Translations under genes and position numbers: made by a program
Part shown: positions 1-7,870 of the stretch, in pieces
Numbering within the stretch: the first letter of the stretch is position 1
How the letters are laid out: each line of letters begins with the position of its first letter
Notes under the pieces: model-generated
What the model saw: only the letters and a program-made list of their open reading frames with translations
Databases searched by the model: none
Told to the model about the DNA's origin: nothing
Source of the DNA: Scytalidium lignicola
Lineage: Eukaryota > Ascomycota > Leotiomycetes
DNA: 22,807 bases
NCBI GenBank assembly: GCA_002812745.2
Contig: NCSJ02000498.1
Coordinates: forward strand, 1-22,807
Direction of reading: 5' to 3'

Positions 1-347
1 ATCGGCGCTTCTCGCACCGACGTAAGCGTGGCCCAAATGTCATCCACGAGCGCGGGTAAGTTGGCCAGTGGCATCCTCTCACGGTATAGATGCAGGGCAA
101 CGCAATCCAATGCGAGAAAGATGGTGCCGCAAACCAAATGCTGAAAGGGGGCAGCAGACTACGTGGGATCAGCGCAACCGATTGGTTCCGCTCCTGGCGG
201 CCCGTCGTCGAGCAGCGTGACGTGTTCCGTGGTCTTGGGACGGTGCAGCAGTGGTAGTGGGTGCCGCATGATGACGCTCACCATGTTGCCGAAGATGTTG
301 GGTGTTTGTCGCCGATGTAAGAGGTACTGTGTGGGATGATGGGCTGG
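1..347 (-). CDS. Partial unidentified gene at the left edge, probable intron
   Basis: Reading the minus strand, an open frame runs from about 347 and leaves the window at base 1. The part from 158 to 1 reads like real protein, e.g. LVCGTIFLALDCVALHLYRE followed by RMPLANLPALVDDIWATL. A single in-frame TAG lies at 161-159. It coincides with a plausible intron: donor GTGAGC directly after an ATG codon (from 281), a CTGAT branch-like site, and acceptor ACGTAG ending at 159. This gives a 123-base intron with phase 0 on both sides. Alternatively the TAG is a CAG changed by RIP (CpA to TpA) and the gene is dead. I do not recognise the family. The start is uncertain; a further acceptor (CACAG) lies just upstream. 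GC content is much higher than in the AT-rich block that follows. Confidence 0.45.
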
Positions 348-420
348 TCACTAAGGTAGGTACTCCTGTATTAGATTGGATTGGATTGTGTTGTGTTTAC
401 AGTAGATGCTTGCGAATGAC

Positions 421-606
421 TTGTCTCAGATAAGAGTAAGGCTCCGAACGAATAACGGATTTATTCGAATCCGCGAAAATCCGTTTGGTTTCGTCGGATT
501 CGAACAGGTCATTTCGTCCTACGGATCAGGATTTTCGAAAATCCGTTGCGTTTCGATGGATTCGAGTTATCCGTTCGAATATACCTCGGATCTTACCTAT
601 TTATAA
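421..606. repeat. TTCGAA/AAATCCG-rich repeat block, possible hAT subterminal region
   Basis: This stretch is packed with direct and inverted copies of short words such as ATTCGAA, GGATTCGA, CGAAAATCCG and CGTTCGAAT. They are arranged so that its two halves are partly complementary: the left side has CCGAACGAATAACGGA and the right side has TTATCCGTTCGAATA. It sits 3' of the hAT transposase relic, where the noncoding subterminal region of such an element would lie. Clusters of short motifs near the ends are known for hAT elements as transposase binding sites. No matching terminal inverted repeat partner or 8-bp target duplication was found, so membership is inferred. The 66-codon open frame through it looks like a by-product of the repeats. 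Confidence 0.4.
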
Positions 607-750
607 TGGCAAATAAAATATCTTTAAACACTTTTCCCATTATTACAGAATAACCTTGTATAAACACACTACTTTTAAAATGAACATGTTTAGTCCTCCA
701 TTAAAACCCTAAACTCCGTAAACTAACTTATATAACCTTACAATTCAGAC

Positions 751-1107
751 TTAAAGTAGCCAATTAGATGCGTTTTTGAGCCTTATTAACGTTCCTAAAA
801 TTTCTCCTTTCATAACAAATCTTCGTATATCTAAAAGATCTCTTCCACTGCTAAACATACGCTCAACGTTGACCTCTGAAGTTGATATAGCTAGGTAATC
901 ACCGCTACCTTAGCCATCGAAGAAAACTCCGCTGAATAAGCTTTCCACCAGTTAATTAACCAATCAATTTGGCTTTCGGGTTTCGCAGTATAGCTAACAA
1001 ATAGCAAATTGAAATATTTGTCGATATCACTCCTATATTCATCATTTGTCGTTTCGTAATATTCTAGAAGCATACAAAGCTCGAGGCTTTGATATTTTTA
1101 GTAAACT
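751..1107 (-). pseudogene. hAT transposase relic, C-terminal dimerisation domain
   Basis: On the minus strand, 1073-896 reads DIDKYFNLLFVSYTAKPESQ then WLINWWKAYSAEFSSMAKVA. After a frame change near 895 the next frame continues LAISTSEVNVERMFSSGRDL and closes with a TAA at 753-751. W-WW, the LAI(P/S)-S---ER-FS-GRD core and the trailing L-R-hydrophobic helix are the hallmarks of the hAT C-terminal dimerisation domain (Dimer_Tnp_hAT). The frameshift at the DYLAI position and a TAA about 30 bases upstream of the Met codon show it is dead. Upstream (above about 1107) the hAT reading stops and a plus-strand pogo relic begins, so the catalytic part is missing or overwritten. Confidence 0.8.
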
Positions 1108-1139
1108 TTTATTATTATAGCTTAAAAATCATAAATAGG

Positions 1140-2340
1140 TTATAGTTATTAAATTAATCAGTGTTAATGGATGGGTTTTACTACCTTTGATTATTTTTAA
1201 GGGTAAACATTATAACTAACTTTGAGCAATCTATTACTTGAAGGTTAAAGAGATAAATAAAGTGATAATGAATAGACAAATAATCAAATTAGCCTTAAAT
1301 AGTTTAAGAAAACTTTCAAACCTGCTATTAAAGAAAGAACTAAAAGTTAATATTGTATGTTAGTTCTTGATAGTTATAAAAGTTATATAACATTTGAATT
1401 TGACTTGTTTTGTTCTTAATACAAAATTATTCTAATATGTATACTTTCTCATTCATTATATCTCCTTTAACTACTTGATATAACTTGTTTTTCAATTGTT
1501 AAATGTATATATAACACTTAACTTGAAAACAAAGTACATGATGGAATTCAACATATTAACAAGGAGGATTTCCTGGAGTTATATCCAATTGTACGTTAAC
1601 AAACTTTTAAATCAACAATTATTATGGTAGGGAAAACCCAACATGTATTAGTAAACGAGATCATGGCATAAATATGGATACAATAGTGTAGTTAGAATAT
1701 CAAGTTTCTCTTTACCTCTACAATAAGAGTATAGCTTGTCCTTAGACTAAGTGCTTATAACTTGTGCTGTTGACTTGTGCTCTCTGCTTTACTTCTCACC
1801 TCTTGGCCTTGCATTACAGTAGTGCAAACATCTATTGCTTTCACACTATTTAAAGTAAATTTGCAGTTATTAAATTGATTCCTTATAAACTAGAGTATAT
1901 GCTAGCCAAATTGTATGTTCAAGTTGATTATACACTTATACTTTTAAGGAGTATTCATAGTAACAATTCTGGAATATAATGGATTTTACAAACATTTTAT
2001 AACCTTGTTTAATTACATTTATAATCTTAGTCTATTCAACAATTGCTTAAAGAACAATATAATCTTATAACTTTTACGAAAACAACTTTGAATCAACTAG
2101 TTAAAGGATATAAAATGGTCATGTATAGTATAATATTTATAACTGAAGATATAAAGTGATTACAAGTTGAAAATGCTTTAATATAACGAAAATTACATAG
2201 ATCTAGGAAATAGTTAGTTTATACAAGCTCTTTGACAAGATAAGAAGCTTAGGAATTGGCTTAATCAAGTATAATTGCTCAGGAAGTGGTGGAGGTAGCA
2301 AATTCAGAGGGTATAACCTAAACCTTGTTAACATTATAGC
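1140..2340 (+). pseudogene. Pogo/Fot1-like (DDE_1) transposase relic, RIP-mutated
   Basis: A decayed DDE_1 transposase reads left to right. Near 1176-1220 a frame gives LLPLIIFKGKHYN (family: LPPLIIFKGK). From about 1261 another frame gives TNNQISLK, a stop, then FKKTFKPAIKERTKS and LVLD at 1360-1371. The next codons, SYKSY, correspond to GHGSH. At 1447-1479 SHSLYLL-stop-LLD corresponds to HLLQPLD. The two Asp codons (1369 and 1477) are in frame with 35 residues between them, exactly DD35D. Then come GIQHINKEDFLELYPIVR and the GW-like C-terminal segment. Around 2110-2320 a basic tail reads LQVENALI-stop-RKLHRSRK. The replaced residues (His to Tyr, Gln to stop, Trp to stop, Gly to Lys/Glu) are all C-to-T or G-to-A transitions typical of RIP. 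The N-terminal HTH half is missing. Confidence 0.85.
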
Positions 2341-2481
2341 AATAGCTATCCAAGTGCTTAAGGTGTAGAAGTACAGAGCATAAGATAAATAAATGTCCTA
2401 ATTTAACTAGTCATTAAACATATTCGAATATTAGGTATTTGTGGTTGAATATTTGGTATTGAATACAAAGTTAGAGGGGAA

Positions 2482-2519
2482 GTGATCAGTAACACAGGGT
2501 GATCGGTAACATTGGGATT
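2482..2519. repeat. Right terminal repeat of the pogo-like relic: two 17-bp tandem sites
   Basis: Two imperfect 17-base units follow each other: GTGATCAGTAACACAGG at 2482-2498 and GTGATCGGTAACATTGG at 2499-2515. They run out into GATT and a TA dinucleotide at about 2520. Doubled transposase-binding motifs ending at a TA are what the terminus of a TA-targeting Fot1/pogo element looks like, and the pogo transposase relic ends about 150 bases upstream. No inverted copy exists at the left side, consistent with loss of the left end. The assignment rests on position and architecture. Confidence 0.5.
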
Positions 2520-2540
2520 TACATTAGGCATTCAAACTGG

Positions 2541-2985
2541 ATAACGTAATTCCCGGTCCACTCGCCATCCTAGTCTACTCGCCACCCTAGAATATAGAGC
2601 AAAATCGAGCAAAATCAACCCCTAGCAAACTCAACATATTTAAAAGCAAATAAAATGATAATATGTATATAAACTAATTATATTGATATAATATTAAACA
2701 ACAGGTTTTTAAAGTATTAAAGATTTTTAATTTTTTATATTATTTAATTTTTGTTTTTTAGATAATAAAATTATATTTATTTCAATTATTATAAAAATTA
2801 TAAATTCCTATAATACCAGAATTTAAATGTTCATTAAATAAAATCATATAAATATAATTCTCAAATTTTAAGCTGAAATTTAATATAATAGTTGAGTTAT
2901 TAAGATGTGATTTTGCTTGATTTTTGCGGTAAATCTTAGGGTGGCGGGTAGACCAGGATGGCGAGTGGATGGGGAATTACGTTAT
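2541..2985. mobile_element. 445-bp MITE with about 50-bp terminal inverted repeats, TA target site
   Basis: Positions 2541-2591 and 2935-2985 are inverted copies with about four substitutions and one indel. Both ends begin ACGTAATTCCC when read inward, flanked by TA on each side (2542-2543 and 2983-2984). Similarity continues weakly inward for about 45 more bases (GCAAAATCGAGCAAAATC against GCAAAAATCAAGCAAAATC). Each terminus contains two 17-base tandem motifs, GTCCACTCGCCATCCTA and GTCTACTCGCCACCCTA on the left, suitable as doubled transposase sites. The interior (2645-2880) is almost pure A/T and encodes nothing. This is a non-autonomous Tc1/mariner-superfamily element, most likely Fot1/pogo-like. 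Its termini differ from the neighbouring 2482-2519 repeat, so the adjacent relic did not mobilise it. Confidence 0.85.
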
Positions 2986-3243
2986 ATGGGTAAAAAGGAG
3001 TGAATTTACGGATTAAGTCCCATGATTAGTCGCGCTTGATAACAATTCGCTGCATAAGCCTCAGCCTTATGCACGCCTCAATGTGCTCTTTGCCCTTGCG
3101 GCTAGGCCCTCTTTATGAAATATATGTCCAACTGTAGTTAAGTATCATAGCCATCTACATTCTTTTTGACTTTATTTCCTCGCTCCACAGAAGTGCCTTA
3201 AATTCTTAGACGAAAAAGACAAGACTCGAATATCGCAGCCAAG

Positions 3244-3671
3244 ATGGATTCTAGGGTAATTGAACCTTACTTGCTAGATATCGGGGTTTACAATGACCCG
3301 AAACCGAACCCAGCCGACAGCTTTGATTTCAATGATGAAGTGGCTCTGGAAACTGGCAACAACCACCAGAACCTTGTAAGCAATGGCAAGTCTTCAGCTC
3401 ATTGCGACTTCGTGAACTCTGCCCAGATCCAATAACGCTGACTTCGTTGACAGGAATTGACATTCCAATTGATTGTCATCGATTGAGCATAGATGAGATG
3501 GGTAATTTACAATATTGTTACTGCGGCACATGCCAAGTTGAAGCCCTTCTGTCTTTTAATTCAAATAGTCCGGACATGTTACCAGAGTCTTCCCGAGACA
3601 GGTTGCTCCTAGGCTGTGACAACGCCATACCTGACAAGGTTACAGGACTGTCATCTTACAGCCCACACTAA
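3244..3671 (+). pseudogene. Unidentified small gene with an intron/frame conflict
   Basis: A good start context (GCCAAGATGG) opens a frame at 3244 that reads acidic, protein-like sequence for 44 codons (MDSRVIEPYLLDIGVYNDPK and on). It reaches a canonical donor GTAAGC at 3376. A CGCTGAC branch site and acceptor TTGACAG end a 78-base intron at 3453. Downstream, the frame that looks coding (IDIPIDCHRLSIDEMGNLQY, then CYCGTC and a stop at 3669-3671) is one base out of register with that splice. As spliced, translation would stop after about 54 residues. Either the locus carries a one-base indel (pseudogene or sequence error) or the true splice differs. The Cys pairs hint at metal binding, but no family is recognised. 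The flanking DNA switches to extreme A/T at about 3700. Confidence 0.45.
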
Positions 3672-3689
3672 TATCCCAATGCAGATATC

Positions 3690-4239
3690 CGGATTCGTCG
3701 TGTATAAAATATTGGTAAGGAAGTTATATTATTCTTTAAAGTTGATTAAAAGCTTATTTATAAGATTTCTCTGTTTTTTTCAACAAGAATATTACTCTTA
3801 TTTAAACTACTTTATTTCCTTTTATTATAACACAAATATTAAGCAATAACATATTAAATCAATTGGTTTTATAAGTATAATCTATTAATAAGATATTAAG
3901 ATTTTATTTTTAAAGATCAAGAGTAATAAGATAGATAAATAATAGTTTAAAAAGGTTATTACTTAAATTGATATTATATGTTAAATTAAAGTTATATTCT
4001 TTTAGTTTACACTTAAATTATTAACATTTTATTAAAATTATATATTTAACTAATACTTATAAGAGTAATTAAATTAATATATTATTACTTAATTCTTAAA
4101 TTCAAATTAATTAAGTTATATTCTTAATATTAACATTAGTTAACTAAACATTAAAATAATTAATGTATAAAACACTTAAAATTTATACATTAAGTATATT
4201 AAATCTTTATAAGAATTCAATTTAATTATAAATAATTAA
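3690..4239. other. Extremely A/T-rich decayed stretch
   Basis: This segment is almost entirely A and T, with TTAAT/ATTAA runs and stops in every frame. It lies directly downstream (minus strand) of the Mutator-like relic, so it is probably the rest of that element after heavy RIP. No recognisable residue motif could be followed below about 4240. No gene or structured repeat is visible. Confidence 0.5.
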
Positions 4240-4611
4240 ATTCAAAGAAATACTTCTATAAGCTGAATAAGTTATAAAAGCTTTAAAGGCTATATAGTTA
4301 TATGTTGATTTAAGAACCTTTAAAGATTAAGAATTAGAAATTACATCTTTAAATATAACTATTCTCATTTAACAATTATGCTTTTTAAATCTTAAATTAT
4401 TATATTGTCTAGTAAAATGTACAAAAGACCTTTTACCCTTAGAATCATAATTACTAACATGATTACAGCAATATAATATTCAATCTAGTTTTAAAATGCA
4501 AATAAAGAGAGTATATCCATTCTCACAAGTATACTTTTGAATAACAGCTTTTAAAGTAGTAATATCAGTATAAACAGCTTGACCACATGAAGAAAATGCT
4601 TTAGTAATCAT
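4240..4611 (-). pseudogene. Mutator-like (MULE) transposase relic, FAR1-type DNA-binding domain
   Basis: A single minus-strand frame from the ATG at 4611-4609 reads ITKAFSSCGQAVYTDITTLK, then KYTCENGYTLF. After a stop it continues ILYCCNHVSNYDSKGKRSFV and RFKKHNC, then stop-MRIVIFKDVISNS-stop-SLKVLKSTYNY and AYRSIS. The order (aromatic-rich helix, NGY, CC, basic stretch, H-N-C, a W position, H-N-H position, AYRS) is that of the FAR1/WRKY-GCM1-type zinc-binding N-terminus of fungal MULE transposases. STYNY matches the expected T-H-N-H with CAC/CAT changed to TAT, and the stop before SLKVL stands where Trp is usual, again RIP-type transitions. The catalytic DDE region cannot be seen. Family assignment rests on motif order only. 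Confidence 0.65.
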
Positions 4612-4628
4612 GATGATTGAAATAACCT

Positions 4629-4695
4629 AAATGGTAGTAGAGGTGGTAATAGAGATAGTAGTAAAAGTGGTAGTAAAGGTGATAAAAATGGAAAT
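4629..4695 (+). repeat. Degenerate GTA/GTG-type trinucleotide repeat
   Basis: About 22 triplets of the form (G/A)(T/A)A, GTG or GGT follow one another (ATGGTAGTAGAGGTGGTAAT and so on). One frame reads Gly/Ser/Asn/Lys, another Val/Ile/Glu. It lies just upstream (minus-strand sense) of the MULE relic start and may be a decayed microsatellite. A 42-codon frame starting at 4631 is a by-product. Confidence 0.5.
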
Positions 4696-4699
4696 TGTG

Positions 4700-5358
4700 C
4701 AAATTACGCGAAATGTGCGATTCATTACAAGATTAAGTGATTCCTTACTAATTTGAGTATAAGCGCATAGTCTGTAGATGTCCAGTATCATTGTGTATAG
4801 ATATAAGGACGCGCTAAGTGTGTAGATTTAGCTCAGACCTATTTCTTTATCCTTTAATTTGAAATGCATTATTATTGTTATTTTCTGATTATAAGGCATA
4901 CAGAGTACCTTATCCTAAAACGCATCTGGATTAAAATCAGTTTAATCTGGTTTGCGGACTCTAAATACCACAATACATACTCTGTCCTCTGCTCTTCATT
5001 CTTACGCTTACGCATGCGAATGCAAAAGAATAAAGCCATAAAAAGGCGGACGAAGTGGTCCAAAAGTTACGAATGCGTAACCTTCAGGCAAGCGTTAAGT
5101 AGCGTACGTAATAACGTACATAACTTTGAGCTAATATCGATCGAACTCTCTCCACCGTAAAACAAGTGGCCACGCCTCCACGCGAGCGTCCAAATTTAGA
5201 TTTTCCGGCATCCGTAAGCTTTCGAGCTGTAGCACAAATACAACTGATATGTCTCATATAGTAGTCAATCTCTAATCTTCGTCTCTTTTACGGGTGGTTG
5301 CTTAATTGACTTGGCTGACTAGCCATATTCGATATGGTGGAGTTCTGGTGACATACTT
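4700..5358. other. Intergenic region with small palindromes, no convincing gene
   Basis: Open frames of 98 (plus) and 61 (minus) codons overlap here, but neither reads like a folded protein. Visible structure includes GTTACG-AATG-CGTAAC near 5069, TACGT-AATA-ACGTA near 5105, and CCATAT-TCG-ATATGG at 5323-5337. The part from 5160 rises in G+C and probably holds the 3' flank of the minus-strand gene ending at 5359. Positions 4808-4836 share an interrupted motif with 8614-8640. Confidence 0.4.
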
Positions 5359-5934
5359 TCATGTTCCTATTCGATCATCAGGCTTGTCTGATCCAGAGAT
5401 AATAAATGGATACCCCTGGAAATCTAAGACTAAGTGACATTCTGGAGACATGCTCTTTATTCTTAATTCGAGTGCCAAGGGTTTAAGGTGATCCTCCATC
5501 TCCGGGTGTGGAAGAAACGTTGTGCTGATATCATTCTGATAGGCGCCTTGTGGTTTCCACTCAGGGGGGTAACGGGCTATAACATAGGCTACACGCAAGC
5601 TGCCAGCATCTTGACTCCCTTCAGTACCACGCCAGCGCGCTATCGCACGTTTCGCAATGACATATCTGGCGGCCTCCTTTGGATGACATGCTATACATCT
5701 CAGATAGGGGATAATATAAATCGCCAAGAATCGCCAAGAATGAGTGTTCAATTGGCAGAAATCTCCCTCGAATTGCTCTTGAAGCAGATGCCAAGAGAAA
5801 GTCATGTCGATGCTGTACGAAGTACAGTAACTTACGGACGCGTCATCTCTTTGGTGATAACGCCAGGGCGACAGGGCCCGTGGCAGTAATCGGATACGCA
5901 AAGATGCAACGGTTTTTCTAGGAATGTTCGCCAT
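5359..5934 (-). CDS. Hypothetical protein, 191 residues, Arg-rich N-terminus
   Basis: An uninterrupted 191-codon minus-strand frame starts MANIPRKTVASLRIRLLPRA and continues LSPWRYHQRD. Basic, hydroxylated residues without acids in the first 30 positions resemble a mitochondrial targeting presequence. The body contains a hydrophobic helix-like segment (RFLAIYIIPYLRCIA, residues about 68-82) and a Pro/acid-rich C-terminus (TTFLPHPEMEDHLKPLALEL) that ends SDKPDDRIGT. No family is recognised. The opposite strand has a 133-codon open frame that I take as the shadow, because the minus frame is longer. A 10-base tandem duplication (AATCGCCAAG twice, near 5721-5740) lies inside. It is divergent from the frameshifted gene beginning near 5976, so both may share the short region between. 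Confidence 0.5.
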   Translation of the reverse strand: MANIPRKTVASLRIRLLPRALSPWRYHQRDDASVSYCTSYSIDMTFSWHLLQEQFEGDFCQLNTHSWRFLAIYIIPYLRCIACHPKEAARYVIAKRAIARWRGTEGSQDAGSLRVAYVIARYPPEWKPQGAYQNDISTTFLPHPEMEDHLKPLALELRIKSMSPECHLVLDFQGYPFIISGSDKPDDRIGT

Positions 5935-5975
5935 GTTCTCACCGTAATGGGCCTGTTTAGAGCGCGCTCACCAAG

Positions 5976-6400
5976 TTGCATTACCTGGCTCCAGAACATT
6001 TACGCTGGATACTGGGTGACCTTACGAGTGAGACTGCTGAGGCTTCATCTTATGAAGATGCAATCCTTTGCGCAATTATTTGCACAGACTCCAGCATTGC
6101 AGGCACACAGCATGTGTTAAAGCTCGAAGACACCAGATTAGATGGCATCCAAATCTTCCTCGGATCATCGGCTGGTCCGTTATATGACTGCCAAGACATA
6201 AGACAACTGGAACATCAGAAGGCGGCAGACAACATCTAATAGAAGCTTTCTTGGCGTTGTCGGATCCAACTAATAAATACCATTGCGCACCTGTATTCGC
6301 AGGGAGCGCTAATATCAAGAGCAGTCGAGGAGCCGCAAAGCGTACTTACAGCTTCTTTCTATCAACGGCGAAATACTTAGCTCTAGCTTCTAAAGAATGA
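5976..6400 (+). pseudogene. Frameshifted unidentified gene
   Basis: One frame reads protein-like from about 5976 (LAPEHLRWILGDLTSETAEA, then SYEDAILCAIICTDSSIAGT and LKLEDTRLDGIQIFLGSSAG) and stops at 6239. Another frame takes over near 6218 and continues QHLIEAFLALSDPTNKYHCA, then KRTYSFFLSTAKYLALASKE, ending in TGA at 6398-6400. The two halves join naturally if one base is out of register around 6215, in GAAGGCGGCAG. No GT-AG intron repairs the frame, so this is either a young pseudogene or a sequence error. No upstream Met lies in the first frame. The terminal TGA overlaps the ATG of the next gene (ATGA). I cannot name the family. Confidence 0.45.
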
Positions 6401-7106
6401 AGCCAGAATCGCCGCTCTCCTTTCTACTGTTCTTCCAGTTTACCAATGCCGCGCCAATCACTCTTTACTACAGAAAGGGAGTTTCCGAAGGATGCATCAA
6501 TGGATCCCGTCAACAATTGTCGGTTAAGGGATTTGGGTGCCAAATTCCTGTATCAAAACCCTCTGAGCAGAAACGCCTTTCCCACGTTCCGTCGTCCTTA
6601 CCAACAGTTCTAGAGAATGAAGATGATAAAGATGAAGAGGCAATGTGGTTTAATAATAGGCCAATTCTTCCACCGTCAACCATGACAGCTGAAGAACCAA
6701 GGGATGTTCTACCACTCAGAACCATCCCAATGATGAGAAGACAAGACGGATTGGTGTGGGAGGAAGACGGAATAGTGTGGGAGCATGGTAGAGAGGTGCG
6801 GGACCGCGACAACGCTAATTTACTCATTGCGTTGTTGGTACTTGCATTCCTGTGTATCATTGTGGGCACAGTAGCCGCAAAGAGAAATAATGAAAGGTAA
6901 GTTATTTTCAGCCTTGCTATTAATGATCCTTTTTTCGCCTTTTCAGACTTGTTTCTCTGTTACCTTAGAGCGTCATATAGCTCTTCTGAATATTTCTGAT
7001 GATCCTTGTTAATTGGCCTTTTCTCACACGTCNTTTTTCTTCTAGGAGATACTTTGCTTGGATCTTCGGACATAGGGATCGGATTCGAAGACGTGGAGAA
7101 GAGTGA
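6397..7106 (+). CDS. Single-pass membrane protein with signal peptide, spliced C-terminus
   Basis: The first exon starts at 6397. It encodes a hydrophobic leader (MKPESPLSFLLFFQFTNAAP), about 120 mostly polar residues with an acidic patch (ENEDDKDEE) and a duplicated GLVWEEDG / GIVWEHG motif, then a membrane segment NLLIALLVLAFLCIIVGTVA followed by AKRNNER. Predicted topology is type I: exterior domain, one helix, short basic cytoplasmic tail. The codon after NNER is TAA (6898-6900), but a perfect donor GTAAGT overlaps it at 6897. Splicing to TTCTTCTAG (ending 7045) gives the tail RYFAWIFGHRDRIRRRGEE with stop 7104-7106. Splicing to TTTTCAG (ending 6946) gives LVSLLP and stop at 6968. I favour the longer tail because it is coding-like and positively charged next to the membrane. 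An ambiguous base (7033) lies in the intron. No family is recognised. Confidence 0.6.
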
Positions 7107-7870
7107 AGAGAGATAATAGTCTCCACCCAGGTTAACGCGAATTCGCATTTAATGACAATGCGACTGCGATTACTTGTCTACAATACTTGGAATTGGTCTC
7201 TGCGACGATATTAATACCTATATAAACCTCTAGGGTGGATTAGGATACGTTTACTGGTCGAACTGCTGTACATGCATTTCTTAAGGAATGGACACTAACT
7301 CCTTCCACTTGAGCGAGCTATCTCACTTGTACTTTTGCACACGACACTGGTTAGACCGAGTATGGGGGAAAAGCATTACTTGGCATGGGATTGCAGTACA
7401 GTAACCAGGGGACATGTTTGTTGTTCTTTTGACCATCACGACACGACCCTGTCAATGCGGACGGCTATCACATAGGACGGTTAGAGGGAAGTCTGAATTG
7501 GAGGATGAAAGCTGGTGTTAAATTTATTCACATAGCTGAGTGAGGACTTGGGGAGCTGTGTCAGGTGCATAAGCTGACGCCAGACCGTTTGAAAGATGCC
7601 ATTCTTTGCGACGTCAAAGTCCGGGATCTCGGATTTCAGGCCCTTCATGTCAGCTTCTTGTTGATATTCCGAGATCTTCATATAATTTAGCTATCCTAGA
7701 GCAAAAGTTATTTGCAGCTTCTACAAAGAAGATAAATGTATCGCACAATTTTCTATTAATGTTCTAACGCAACTAGCCTCTGTAGTGATTACTGCTAGTC
7801 TGGAATCACCATATTGACAAAGAGGACACATTATCTATAAGGACCTAGGAACAATAACAAATAAATGATA
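7107..7870. other. Intergenic region between convergent genes, one weak ORF
   Basis: Mostly noncoding. A 66-codon minus-strand frame (7681-7481, starting MKISEYQQEADMKGLKSEIP and containing FQTVWRQLMHLTQLPKSSL) has an amphipathic, protein-like composition. It lacks upstream exons or a recognisable family, so it may be a gene fragment. Both bounding genes (6397 plus, 8556 minus) end here, so their 3' ends and terminators should lie in this stretch. No repeat was noticed. Confidence 0.4.

Noticed and set aside
490..520. tRNA B-box-like TTCGAATCC
   Set aside because: No A box or cloverleaf upstream; the word belongs to the TTCGAA repeat block.
4864..5160. 98-codon plus ORF and its 61-codon antisense partner
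   Set aside because: Composition is irregular, no domain or splice context, overlapping palindromes; likely chance.
5488..5889. 133-codon plus-strand ORF
   Set aside because: Fully inside the longer 191-codon minus-strand frame, with no start context or motif; treated as shadow.
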